From contig CM067075.1 of NCBI GenBank assembly GCA_033980235.1, positions 35,226,385 to 35,290,384 of the forward strand: a stretch of 64,000 nt of DNA. Direction: 5' to 3'. Shown here one piece after another: positions 1 through 9,114 of this stretch (the stretch's first letter is position 1; the number at the start of each line of letters is the position of its first letter). The translations under genes were made by a program, and so were the position numbers. The notes beneath the pieces were generated by a model that did not search any database, was not told the DNA's origin, and saw nothing but the letters and a program-made list of their open reading frames with translations. This DNA comes from Diadema setosum (taxonomy: Eukaryota; Echinodermata; Echinoidea; Diadematoida; Diadematidae).

Positions 1-1000
1 TTGTTTTTTGTTTTTGTTTTTGTTTTTGTTTTTTTTTTGGGGGGGCAAAATCTCGAGGGGGGCACATTGTGTGACGTTGTGAGATCCTCGGCGAGGGAGC
101 GAAGCGACCGAGCGGGGGGTAGGGGTAGGGACTTTTTGTAAAAACAGAGTACAAAAGTCGCGTTTATAGAGCATTTAAAAGCAGATTTCTAGGAAATTAA
201 ACATAGTGGAAAAATTAGTGCGAAGGACTATGGTTATAATATACGGGAGTACATTTATGTGACGGTGTGAGATCCTCGATGAGGGAGCGAAGCAACCGAG
301 TGGGGAGGGTGTGGGAGGGGGATACCCCCTCCCACGGTAGGGACTTTTTGTAAAAACAGAGTACAAAAGTCGCGTTTATAGAGCATTAAAAAGCAAGTTT
401 CTAAGAAATTAAACATAGTGAAAAAAAATGCGACCGAGCGGGGGGAGGGTGTGGGAGGGGGGATACCCCCCTCCCACGGTAGGGTCTTTCTGTATAAACA
501 GAGTACAAACGTCGCGTGTATAGAGCATTTTAAAGCAAATTTCTAGGGAATTAAACACGACGAAAAAAGTTTAGTTTGAAGGACTATGATAATAACATAC
601 GGGGGAACATTATGTGACGGTGTGAGATCCTCGGCGAGGGACCGAAGCGACCGAGCAGGGGGAGGGTGTGGGAGGGAGATACCCCCCTCCCATGGTAGGG
701 CTTTTTGTAAGAACAGAGTACAAAAGTCGCGTTTATAGAGCATTTAAAAGCAAATTTCTAGGGAATTAAACCTGACGAAAGAAAAAAAAAACTTAGTTTG
801 AAGGACTACGATTATAACATACTTAGGCACATTATGTGATGGTGTGAGATCCTCGACGAGGGAGCATTGCGACCGAGAGGATGAGGTATGCGATTGGGTA
901 TCACGGTAGGAACTTTTTGTAAAAACAGAGTATAAAAGTCGCGTTTACAGAACATTTTATATCCAATTTCTAGGGATTAAACATAGTAAAAAAAAAAATC
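1..1000. repeat. Tandem array, ~190-220 bp unit with GAGGGAGCGAAGCGACCGAG core
   Basis: Units begin with GTGAGATCCTCG at about 79, 267, 622 and 844; a truncated unit starts near 427. Each carries a GAGGGAGCGAAGCGACCGAG block, then in most copies a G-rich/C-rich inverted repeat (GTGGGAGGGGG / CCCCCTCCCAC), then an AT-rich part (TTTTTGTAAAAACAGAGTACAAAAGTCGCG-like). The same block recurs near 51.35 and 51.66 kb, at the start of the large array there. Short open frames here are by-products of the repeat and not genes. The array probably continues left of the window. Confidence 0.9.
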
Positions 1001-1312
1001 ACTGGGAAGGAGTATGATCATAACTTATGAAAACTGTTCATTTTACTATAAGTACCGACAGAGGGAGCGACCCACTTTCACTTTGCCATTCGTCTGAAAT
1101 GTATTCATTAAAAGCTTAAACGTGATCGCACTGTTCGAGCAATAGAAATTATTCTTATAGTGCTAAAAAGCATAGAAGAAAGGGAAAATGTACGTTTTAC
1201 GAAAGGTATGTTTCAGGGGGCATGCTCGAGGACGCGAGGCTACCATCTATACACTAAATTTACTCCTAAGTACATATTGGTGTATAAATAATATATATTA
1301 ATAGCGTGTTAG

Positions 1313-1340
1313 GATTTTCGCCCCGTCAGGGGCGAAAATC
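1313..1340. repeat. Perfect 12-bp-arm hairpin
   Basis: GATTTTCGCCCC, a four-base loop GTCA, then the exact inverted copy. Isolated; in a eukaryotic genome it should not be read as a bacterial-type terminator. Confidence 0.7.
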
Positions 1341-1434
1341 AGTTATGAAATTGACAACTTTTAGGCAAGAAAAGTGCCTTTATTGTTCATTTTGGTCTTT
1401 AAATAATTGATTAATTATTTGTTACAGGGGGCAC

Positions 1435-1540
1435 GGGGGGGGGGGGGGGGGGCAAAACCTCGTTTTGCCCCCCCCCCCAAAAAAAAAAATATATATATAT
1501 ATATATATATTTTTTTTTTTGGGGGGGGGGGGGGGGGGTA
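1435..1540. repeat. Homopolymer-block palindrome
   Basis: A run of C (11), A (11), alternating TA (~20 bp), T (~11) and G (18) forms one nearly perfect inverted repeat; a smaller CAAAAC/GTTTTG inverted repeat and another G run precede it. Runs like this are prone to length errors in assembly, so exact counts are uncertain. Confidence 0.8.
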
Positions 1541-3704
1541 AGTGCCCCCCTGCCCCCTCTCCCCGCTTCCGGCGCCCCTGCCAAAGAGAAATGTGGAATG
1601 AGTGAAAACACCAACATTTTAGTAGAACACAACAATGAAAGTTTTAGGAAAATGAGACAATCGATGCAAAAGTTATGAATTTCTAAAATTTTGGTGTTGG
1701 AACCGCTGGATGAGGAGACTACTAGAGATTATGGCGTCATGTGTGTACAACAATATACAGAAAATAATAAAGGGAATTCCACACAAATTCACTTTTCCTG
1801 CATAATGAAAGAGCACTTGACTGCTTGACTAACCTCTTTCAGAAAGCAGGGGGGATTGCTACCTCATGTTTACCTTTTGCAGTGATTTAAAAAATGTTCA
1901 AGATATCACATATTTTGATGCATATGTGTATAGGTCTGTTGTATCACAAAACATCCTACCATATGATTTTTTTTTTTCTAATATGAAATTCCACGTAATA
2001 TTACCATTCTATGAAATTCACAACTGTGAGGAAGATAGAAAGATGGGCACAACACACACACACACACACACACACACACCAATAAATTCAATAACGCCAG
2101 GTAAATTCGACTTCAAACCAGTTTGATATGTAAAACCATTTATTTTTCTCTAGTTCCGATCGGTTCGAGATATTAAGGTATAGTGCTTTCTTCTTTTCTT
2201 TCTCTCTTCAAAGTGTTGTATTACATTTTTTTTTCTACTCAGCACTTGTTCTTCGAGAGACCTACAGCTTCCGTAAAGTTTGACTTGAAGCATTAGATTT
2301 TAACCAAATCACAGTAATCATGCTCACTGAGAAAGGGTTTATTTTCGTCACAAAGCTAAAAATTGGTAAACAATTGGTAAATAAAAGAATTACCTGTAGG
2401 TTTTAATGCCTTGCTGTTTTTCCTTTCTCTTTGCACTTTACTTTTCATTTGATTCACAGACCCATGTTTTTAGCCAAAAGTGCCTGATTGAAAATGGAAG
2501 TGACAAGTAATGCTACCAATTTTGTAGTTGGCAGAATAGTACTTATTGTTTATCACTGCACTTTAGTACTTCCTGTATAATGTGTTTTGTGCGTTACACA
2601 ACGGTACGTGTGTGTTGTATATGAAAATGTCTGTACTTGTGTCTACATGTATAGTGAGAGCAAGCACAGAGAAAGACGTGCGAACAATCTGTAACATGTT
2701 TGCCCACGCAGACGAGTTAAATGAAGCATATACTGAAAGTCCAGAATAAACCATGCTTAGATGATTGTCATAATGTAGTTCGTGTAGAATAAAGAATGAC
2801 TAAAGTTTACGATCATTAGCTTCATGTGAAATGATTAACAGTGTAAATCAATGATATCTCTAAAGGATGTTACAATTCACCTGCAAGCGCGTTGATACTT
2901 TCTTTAGCAAACCTATATTCAAAGGCTCATTCAATTAAAGAAAACCTATACAATCACTCATTTACTCAACAGCAGAACGACTGTTGATATGATCGGTTAG
3001 TTTAAAATTTCTGTTGTTTGAGATTCAGTTTGTTTTATTTCACCACTTGTACGAATGAAAACATTAAGATAAATCCACAACGTTCTAATCAAAATATCAA
3101 AGTACCTAATCAGTATCAAGAGAAAATAGATCATTGTTAATTTTGACTACCTAACGTAAGATTATAATTATAAAGTTGTTTTGCAGATACCAAAAATACT
3201 TTAACTTCCTTACCTATAGTCATCTAATATTTGAGACTTTGTGATTAAGTCGATAGGAGTAGATGACAATAATCTATCACCGCAGTATATATCTTGGCAT
3301 GGAATTGTTGCCAAAATAATTAACAGCATAGAAGTAGAATATTCACTGCGATCTACTTAAAGTGAGTAATGAATTAAATTCATTATAGGTTGTATAATTA
3401 TTTCACTCGTGACTTTAAAAGTGGCCACGTTGTTATGAATCTAGCTACATATAAGAAGGAAACAACAAAATATCTTCTTTATTACCGGGATCCTGATCAC
3501 CTATAATGCTGGACGAATCGAATTCAAAATCATAAGTGCAATGGTTTCTGTCGCATGAATTTTTTAATCGGCCTTCATTCATATCAAATGATGTGAACGT
3601 GATGCCATTATCCTAATGGATAGACAAAGCAGCAAATACCATTTCCACTGCAACATGAATTCTGTAAGAGCACTTTAGCTATGCACACTACAATATTTGA
3701 TACA

Positions 3705-3705
3705 T

Positions 3706-3764
<59 letters not shown>

Positions 3765-3765
3765 T

Positions 3766-3823
<58 letters not shown>
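3705..3823. repeat. (TA)n microsatellite
   Basis: Two alternating TA runs separated by CATATATGTTTA, immediately left of a foldback element. Confidence 0.95.
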
Positions 3824-3825
<2 letters not shown>

Positions 3826-3827
3826 AT

Positions 3828-3963
3828 GACTGCAGCTGGCAGACGTTGCAGTATGTTCACCTTGCCTTTAATTCTCCCGAGCTTGAAAAAGACTGGTAAC
3901 TCGGTCGAAAGCTCGGGAGAATTTAAGGCAAAGTGAACACACTGCAACGTCTACAAGCAGTCA
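3828..3963. mobile_element. Foldback element with hammerhead-like centre, copy 1
   Basis: Arms of about 60 bp (CAGACGTTGCAGTATGTTCAC and its inverse) surround a centre at 3874-3919: outer stem CTCCCGAGC/GCTCGGGAG, then TTGAAAAA, a five-pair inner stem GACTG/CGGTC and GAAA. The order outer stem, CUGA-like box, inner stem, GAAA resembles a hammerhead ribozyme core, and a matching centre sits at the end of the Penelope-like fragment at 47.9 kb. Homologous copies are at 5341-5497 and 19747-19909. Confidence 0.6.
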
Positions 3964-4040
3964 TTTCTCCGTCTCACTCACACACACACACACACACATA
4001 TATATATACACATTTATGTTCTATATTATTATAATCTCTT

Positions 4041-4285
4041 TGTTATCTGGCACACAACAGCGAGAATATTACATTGGCGTTATTGCTGTACACCCCCATT
4101 ATAACCAACAACACGGGGATGCTCAGTTTGATATGATTACATTTTTATGAAATGCAGCCAATAATATGAAACAGCGAGAATATTAAATTGGCGTTACTGC
4201 TATTCATCCCCATTATAACCAACAACACGGGAATGCTCAGTTTGATATGATTAAATTTTGATGAAATGCAGCCAATGATATGAAA
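4041..4285. repeat. Two tandem copies of a ~115-bp repeat
   Basis: The block with GCGAGAATATTA, TTGGCGTTA, ATAACCAACAACACGG and GCTCAGTTTGATATGAT occurs at about 4058 and again at about 4173. A third copy lies at 15995-16085 inside a TTAA element of segment B. Function unknown. Confidence 0.8.
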
Positions 4286-4430
4286 TTAATAATGTATATT
4301 ATTATTGTATTTTGTTGTATAACCATGATAACTACGAATCCATTGATGACATGGCCATTGTAGACTCATGTTAGTCAGATTATACTGTTACGAGTGCAGC
4401 CATACGATTGAGTCATTTTGTGTATCATTT

Positions 4431-4475
4431 TACAGCCCTAATGAAGGTCTTAAAAAGACTAAAAGCTCGGTAATA
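4431..4475 (+). other. Hammerhead-like motif, degenerate
   Basis: CCTAATGAAGGTC ... GACTAAAAGCTCGG, a decayed version of the motif at 4674-4715, followed by the same TAATAAAC and GTTGATCAC sequence. Confidence 0.35.
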
Positions 4476-4479
4476 AACC

Positions 4480-4543
4480 ACAATACGTTGATCACTAACA
4501 ACGTCCACGAATGCTCTCATTCTCGCACTGTATATATGATATA

Positions 4544-4617
<74 letters not shown>

Positions 4618-4770
4618 TGCGAGAGGAAGAGCATTCGTAGACGTAGCAAGTGATCAACGCATTGTGGTTTATTGCCGAGCCCTGATGAAGGTCGTAACAA
4701 GACCGAAAGCTCGGCAATAAACACGTACGTTGATCACTCGCTACGTCCACGAATGCTCTTCTTCTCGCAC
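4480..4770. repeat. TA-centred inverted repeat
   Basis: GTTGATCACTAACAACGTCC...TCTCGCACTGTATA on the left is repeated inverted on the right (CAGTGCGAGAGGAAGAGCATTCG...GTGATCAAC) around a ~70-bp (TA)n. The block ending in TCTCGCACTG occurs a third time, in direct orientation, at about 4729-4772. Probably a terminal repeat of a retroelement captured in both orientations. Confidence 0.7.
4674..4715 (+). ncRNA. Candidate hammerhead-ribozyme-like fold
   Basis: GCCGAGC and GCTCGGC form the outer stem; between them lie CCTGATGAA, an inner stem GGTC/GACC with loop GTAACAA, and GAAA. CUGAUGA and GAAA are the invariant hammerhead core boxes, correctly spaced around stem II. However, GAAA runs straight into the outer stem, so the third helix and the cleavage-site triplet are not visible in this fold. 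It may be a dimer-acting or decayed form from a Penelope-like element. Activity is not shown. Confidence 0.4.
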
Positions 4771-4867
4771 TGAATAGATAATGAAGGAGCTACACTGGTG
4801 CTGTACACGGTCGGGACCCCTTCTCGCACTCTATATATACATACATACATACATATATATAATATAA

Positions 4868-4872
<5 letters not shown>

Positions 4873-4953
<81 letters not shown>
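4873..4953. repeat. (TA)n microsatellite
   Basis: Long alternating TA runs, interrupted near 4905, directly abutting the left terminal repeat of the tRNA-like foldback. Confidence 0.9.
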
Positions 4954-4959
<6 letters not shown>

Positions 4960-5183
4960 AAACTTTGAGCAAAGAAAATGGGTTTTCATCGGGATTCGGA
5001 CCCGAGACCTCCGAATTACTAGACCGGTGCTCTACCGACTGAGCTATTGAAAGCCCTAGTTCGGTGTTCGTCCCAAACCCTTAGTTCTCTTTGCTCGTGT
5101 GGTCAGAAGCTATAGTGTGTGTGTGTGCCACACACACACACATCCCGATGAAAACCCATTTTCTTTGCTCAAAGTTTTCACTA
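4954..5183. mobile_element. Foldback MITE with 40-bp perfect terminal repeats and a tRNA-like core
   Basis: The left arm 4954-4993 (TAGTGAAAACTTTGAGC...) is matched exactly by the inverted right arm 5144-5183. The flanks are TA-rich, so a TA target duplication is possible but cannot be separated from the surrounding repeat. A tRNA-Thr-like sequence occupies 5055-4981 on the minus strand and its T-arm and acceptor strand run into the left arm. The interior also has a GTGTGTG/CACACAC inverted stretch. Confidence 0.8.
4981..5055 (-). tRNA. tRNA-Thr(AGT)-like sequence, probably tRNA-derived
   Basis: Minus strand: acceptor GGCTTTC pairs with GAAAACC with one C-A mismatch; D arm TAGCTCAGTCGGTAGAGCA; anticodon loop CTAGTAA (AGT, threonine); T stem TCGGG/CCCGA around TCCGAAT. 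The anticodon stem is imperfect (CCGGT against TTCGG) and the T loop has C where TTCGA is standard. These defects and its place within a foldback element argue for a tRNA-derived mobile sequence rather than a working tRNA gene. Confidence 0.55.
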
Positions 5184-5244
5184 TGTATTATATGTTTCTG
5201 GTCAGTTTTCTCTCGCTTTGTTTTTAAAAAAATATATATACATA

Positions 5245-5281
<37 letters not shown>

Positions 5282-5340
5282 TTATATAAAGGTGAAGTGG
5301 GCTCAGCTTCGTACGTGATGGGTTCTACATTATTTTTATG

Positions 5341-5497
5341 TATAGGTGAGACGGAGGAATGACTGCTGGCAGACGTTGCAGTATGTTCACTTTGATTCTC
5401 CCGAGCTTGAAAAAGACTGGTAACTCGGTCGAAAGAATTAAAGGCAAAGTGAACATACTGCAACGTCTACCAGCAGTCATTCCTCCGTCACACCTAT
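5341..5497. mobile_element. Foldback element with hammerhead-like centre, copy 2
   Basis: Arms begin TATAGGTGAGACGGAGGAAT and end ATTCCTCCGTCACACCTATA, with the CAGACGTTGCAG block inside. The centre (TTGAAAAAGACTGG ... CGGTCGAAAG) has lost the 3' half of the outer stem that copies 1 and 3 retain. Confidence 0.65.
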
Positions 5498-6119
5498 ATT
5501 ATATATACATATTGTTAGAAAGAAAATACGAGATGACTATGTATTATATATATAGGATGTTGGCCGAGCGGAAATTATGCTTCCACTTGGCAGATTCTCC
5601 CCTATGGAAGAGAGATATAGTCATATTGAACGCGCAAATACATTCACGCAATATTCATCATCACGATGAGAGTGATATACAACATGGAGTTCAAGTGGAA
5701 GAGCGTATTTCCGGGCGAACTGATAGTTTATTGGCAGATACTTTTCGTTGATGCACAATGCCCATGATCGAGATGAGATGTTACAAGTTTTATTGTTACT
5801 AAGCTTGTCTAGAGCTGCGCAATACAAAGATTAATCATTTCATCGACCCTTTGGCCCTCTTGGTCTTTGTCAAGTTATATGCCACACACGAGGTCAAAAT
5901 ATATGCGATCTACAGACACATTGAAGAACAGCCTAAGAATAGCCTGACTATAGGAAGATGACCCCGAGTAATGTTACGGTATTAGTTATTAGTGTATAAT
6001 TATTATAAGTCTAGCCACTCACAGAGTTAACGGACTGAATCCTATTTCGCTCAAATGCCTTAGAATACAATTCTGTGTCACGTATACCGTATAACGCGGT
6101 TTCCCGAACCATAACATCT

Positions 6120-6335
6120 AAAGCGATTTACAATAAGTATGATTCTACTTTGAATTTGCTGTAAATTATCATTGCTATGTAAAGCAGAATGTACTTGATT
6201 TGTTACTTTGTGTTTTCTGAATTAATTGTTGTATTTTGTCATTCTGTTGCAGGGCCCCCAAGGATTACAGTGTGTAAACCACTGATGGGGCTACCCCGGG
6301 TATTAAAAATACTCAATAAATAAATGAATAAACAA
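6120..6335 (+). mobile_element. Possible non-LTR retrotransposon 3' tail
   Basis: A GGGCCCCCAAGGATTACAG ... GGGGCTACCCCGGG stretch ends in repeated AATAAATAAATG, the look of a CR1/L2-type 3' untranslated tail. No coding part is attached. Low confidence without a library search. Confidence 0.3.
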
Positions 6336-6435
6336 TAAATCGCGACTTTCTGCAGAAAAAGCTTACACGAAGGACATTTCTGAAAGTTTGATATGAGCGC
6401 TTGGTTGATGGCTGTTGTTTGTCTGGTCAGCTTCC

Positions 6436-7062
6436 ATCATGTATATCAACGATTTAGTTGATAACAAGGGAAATTTGTTGACCCGTGAAGATTGTGTACG
6501 GAAACTCTGTTTGAAACTTAATCACCTGTCATATTATTCGGTAAGTCAAGTAATTAAGTGTCGGTTTGGTGGTTATTTTCAAAGATGTTTTTAAATAAGC
6601 AATTATACAAGATGAAAAAAGTCATTAGTGATAAATATTCGTTTTAGATACACTTGGTTTGCGGTTCACCATGTATGTATAGTCCTGAGAAGGACTGTTG
6701 GAGTGACAGGAGAAGGATAGAAAGAAAGTTGGATGAGAGGTGAGAATTGAGTAAGAGTATTCTTTCTGGATGGTGAACCGCAAACCAAGTGTATCTAATA
6801 CCACGCCATGCAAACACCTTCTCTCAAAATCATCTAATATTCGTTTTGTAAAGAAGAGTTGGAAGATATTGTACATTTCTTTTATGAATGTGAAGCTAGT
6901 AAGTCAATCTGGAATGAAACTGAAAAATGGATAAATGAAGGTTCTAGAGCACAGATAAAATTTAGTCTGGAAAATATTATTTTTGGTTTTAAAGAAAAGA
7001 GAAACGATGCTCCAAATTGTATTGTGATTTTGATTAAGCAACAACTGTTTGTAAAAAGTTAA
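6436..7062 (+). mobile_element. L1/Tx1-like LINE ORF2 C-terminal relic
   Basis: From 6436 one frame reads YINDLVDNKGNLLTRED and ...NHLSYYSV, typical of the region after the RT domain of L1/Tx1-type elements. From about 6610 another frame reads through a zinc-knuckle-like segment: FCKEELEDIVHFFYEC (C and H spaced as in the zf-RVT domain), SIWNETEKWI, ending at 7062. The two parts are in different frames and the second is split by the foldback insertion at 6646-6835. Upstream RT and endonuclease are absent: a dead 5'-truncated copy. Confidence 0.65.
6646..6835. mobile_element. Foldback insertion with 12-bp target duplication
   Basis: AATATTCGTTTT occurs at 6634-6645 and 6836-6847, exactly flanking the insert. 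Inside, TAGATACACTTGGTTTGCGG near the left edge recurs inverted at about 6779-6798. Removing the insert plus one repeat rejoins the LINE relic reading frame through its zinc-knuckle region, which supports both calls. Confidence 0.75.
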
Positions 7063-7111
7063 AAAACATAGTCCCTAGGTTTAACTCTATGAAGAAAAAA
7101 TAATAATTTAA

Positions 7112-7901
7112 AGGTAGGGAATCCCATTTGCATGCCTTAAATGAAGAGTTGTATAAATGAAGAGTTTGTTTGCAAAAACCGATAAGTCCATATTTGTCAA
7201 ATGGAGATATTTGCGATTAAATGTCAAGAAAAATAAAGGGAATAATAAGAAAAATTTTGCTTCTTTTGACCATAACTTCAAAAATATACCTTTATATGTA
7301 GTGATCAATATATCATTTAAAAGGTATTATTTTGTACTTTATGACAAAGACCGTATTTCAAAATCTTAAAAAATGGACTTATCGGTTTTTGCAAACAAAC
7401 TCTTCAAATACAGTGGTATGTTGAAGAGAGTATCATTTTAGAAACTCCCACAAAGTATTAAAAGTGGAAGGTAACATTTAGTACATTTTAATTGACCGTT
7501 AGATTTTGAATTGAATTTTTTTCGGGGCTCACCGTAAATTCCAGTACATTACTAGGCTACCTTTGCAGACCCATGCACTGCATGTGTGTCCATCATGTGT
7601 ATTTTGTGAAGAAAGTTCATCAAAACTTACATTTCTATATACATTCTTGCCACACACTCTATATGTTATTACATCAGCTCTTATACTTTTAGATTTGTGT
7701 TTATAGATTAAAAAAAAATACAGAAAGGCTTAAGTGTGGCTGACACACAGAACTACTGAGCAGTTGAGTTTTGTGCATTATTCAAATTGTAGATAACTGC
7801 TGACTTCCAAATTTCTCAGCAGTGGCCTAAACAAGTCCCCTGATGTTCATATTTAATGTTTTGCTGCATTTTGGGAGGTCTGTAAAAGGTATCCCCTACC
7901 T
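7112..7901. mobile_element. TTAA-flanked element E1 (contains a nested MITE)
   Basis: TTAA at 7108-7111 and 7902-7905 flanks termini AGGTAGGGAATCCC and its inverse GGTATCCCCTACCT. A second copy, E2, lies at 16913-17456. E1 differs mainly by the 247-bp insertion at 7159-7405. TTAA duplication is the hallmark of piggyBac-type transposition; no transposase is encoded, so it is non-autonomous. Confidence 0.8.
7159..7405. mobile_element. Nested MITE, 32-bp perfect terminal inverted repeats
   Basis: Left terminus 7159-7190 starts GAAGAGTTTGTTTGC and is matched exactly by 7374-7405. AAAT at 7155-7158 and 7406-7409 is the target duplication. The related element E2 at about 16953-16970 shows the uninterrupted site with one AAAT, so insertion is directly demonstrated. 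Its AT-rich interior has short open frames on both strands with no recognisable domain. Confidence 0.9.
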
Positions 7902-8437
7902 TTAATATCATGCAGATAAGAGATACTCTCAACAAGTTCAGTTTAAAGTGCCAGTCACTACAACATTTCTTTGTGTAAACGTTTACGAGAGAAATGTTAA
8001 GAAAAAAAGGAGACTATGGTTGAATGTTTTTGAATTTGTATTATGATGACCTGGGGAAAAAATAGTCCATGGAGGGCTAAAAAGTTTGGAGAAAAAAAAA
8101 GCTTGCATCAACCATGTCAACAGAGATAGATAGTTTTACTTTTGTAATATACCACTATCTTAATGTCAGTTTTTACAGTCTCTACGAATGAACCTACTTC
8201 AAGCATCAGAATGTATTGGGGACGTAATGAGTGTTGCCCAAACTATAAACAACAACGAACAAGTATATTTGTTGTTTTTCAGCCCTTTGTAATTTTTGAT
8301 GAAAAGGCGCTTTATACCAATCCACAAAAGTCCTCCCGTCTCATATAAAGCTATACTTCTAAGCAGTGTCTTCAAGGATTTAGGTGATACTCATGAAGCT
8401 GAGAAAAAGAACTCGTAAACAAAGAGAAATGATACCA

Positions 8438-8696
8438 TTAGGACAAAATGTCGAAGTAATGGCAGCCATTGGATTTTTGGTAATCGTGGGGGGCCGCTGT
8501 CCGGGAAATGCTGTTCAGTTGACAAGTATTGTTTGCCTTCCAAACGTTCATTGAGAGGCATTCCCCATTATGCAACAAGCAGGTTGATGCGCACTTCACG
8601 ACCGAGCCCTCCATTTCCAATATCACGTGATTGCGCAGACAGTGACCCGGATGGGCAAAATCCTTCTGTACATAGAGGCGCGATGCTACTTTGGAA
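8438..8696 (-). CDS. PAN/apple-domain terminal exon
   Basis: The minus-strand frame after a good acceptor (pyrimidine-rich TTTCTATACTTTTATGACAG) reads SKVASRLYVQKDF, then a cysteine pattern typical of PAN/apple domains: HCLRNHVILEMEG, VVKCASTCLLHNGECLSMNV, NNTCQLNS and GCHYFD, ending in TAA. Such domains are extracellular adhesion or carbohydrate/protein-binding modules. It lies 1.8 kb downstream of the lectin exons on the same strand and could be the last exon of that gene (lectin plus PAN). The phases do not join directly (previous donor leaves two bases, this exon needs one), so an unseen exon or a separate gene is possible. A second frame just upstream (MMVKLAVECIFFLYFY) resembles a signal peptide but overlaps the presumed intron end. 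Confidence 0.65.
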
Positions 8697-9017
8697 GCTG
8701 TCATAAAAGTATAGAAAGAAAATACACTCCACTGCCAGTTTTACCATCATTACATATTCACACACAACACTAATATTGTTCAATATTTCTCATGGCCTAA
8801 ATCATTGTGGTTTTACACATTTCAAAATTCCTAAAGCACGTAAAGACTACTGAAATTATATTGTACATATTAGATTTACTTCTTCGGGCAAACCGAAATT
8901 TGGCATCGAGCTTAATAAATTTTGTCCATACATTATCTATATCTTTTCTTGCCTGCGCCTCTACATAGACCTGGACTGATTACATGGCGTGCCTCGATCT
9001 CCTCACTATTCATTTAC

Positions 9018-9023
9018 TTTATT
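9018..9023 (-). promoter_or_regulatory. Candidate polyadenylation signal AATAAA
   Basis: AATAAA on the minus strand, downstream of the lectin exons and upstream of the PAN exon. If used, it would end the lectin gene before the PAN exon. Weak evidence because the motif is common by chance in AT-rich DNA. Confidence 0.2.
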
Positions 9024-9114
9024 GATTAACTGATAATACATCATTGTACGTAAAACATGAATAATATTATATAGGTACATGTCACAGCTGGCTTATTCTT
9101 CTGACCGTAATATA

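Larger units (their letters stand above)
1575..5935. repeat. Segment A of a dispersed duplication (paralogue of 15583-20432)
   Basis: Collinear with segment B: shared blocks include the stretch from about 1690 (matches 15705), 2140-2340 (16640-16830), 2400-3700 (17822-19720 minus insertions) and 5310-5900 (19730-20410). Differences are mainly insertions: A carries 1.6 kb of TA repeats, hairpins and a tRNA-like foldback at 3.70-5.31 kb, B carries several TTAA-flanked elements. No coding gene is visible in either copy. Both copies lie in the same orientation on either side of the lectin locus. Confidence 0.8.

Noticed and set aside
1313..1340. Rho-independent terminator
   Set aside because: Hairpin is perfect but the genome is eukaryotic and no gene ends here.
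3681..4750. Open frames rich in Tyr-Ile repeats
   Set aside because: They are translations of (TA)n runs, present on both strands and several frames.
8568..8783. Frame with signal-peptide-like MMVKLAVECIFFLYFY as start of the PAN gene
   Set aside because: It is out of frame with the PAN segment and coincides with the pyrimidine tract of the acceptor; a one-base error could change this view.
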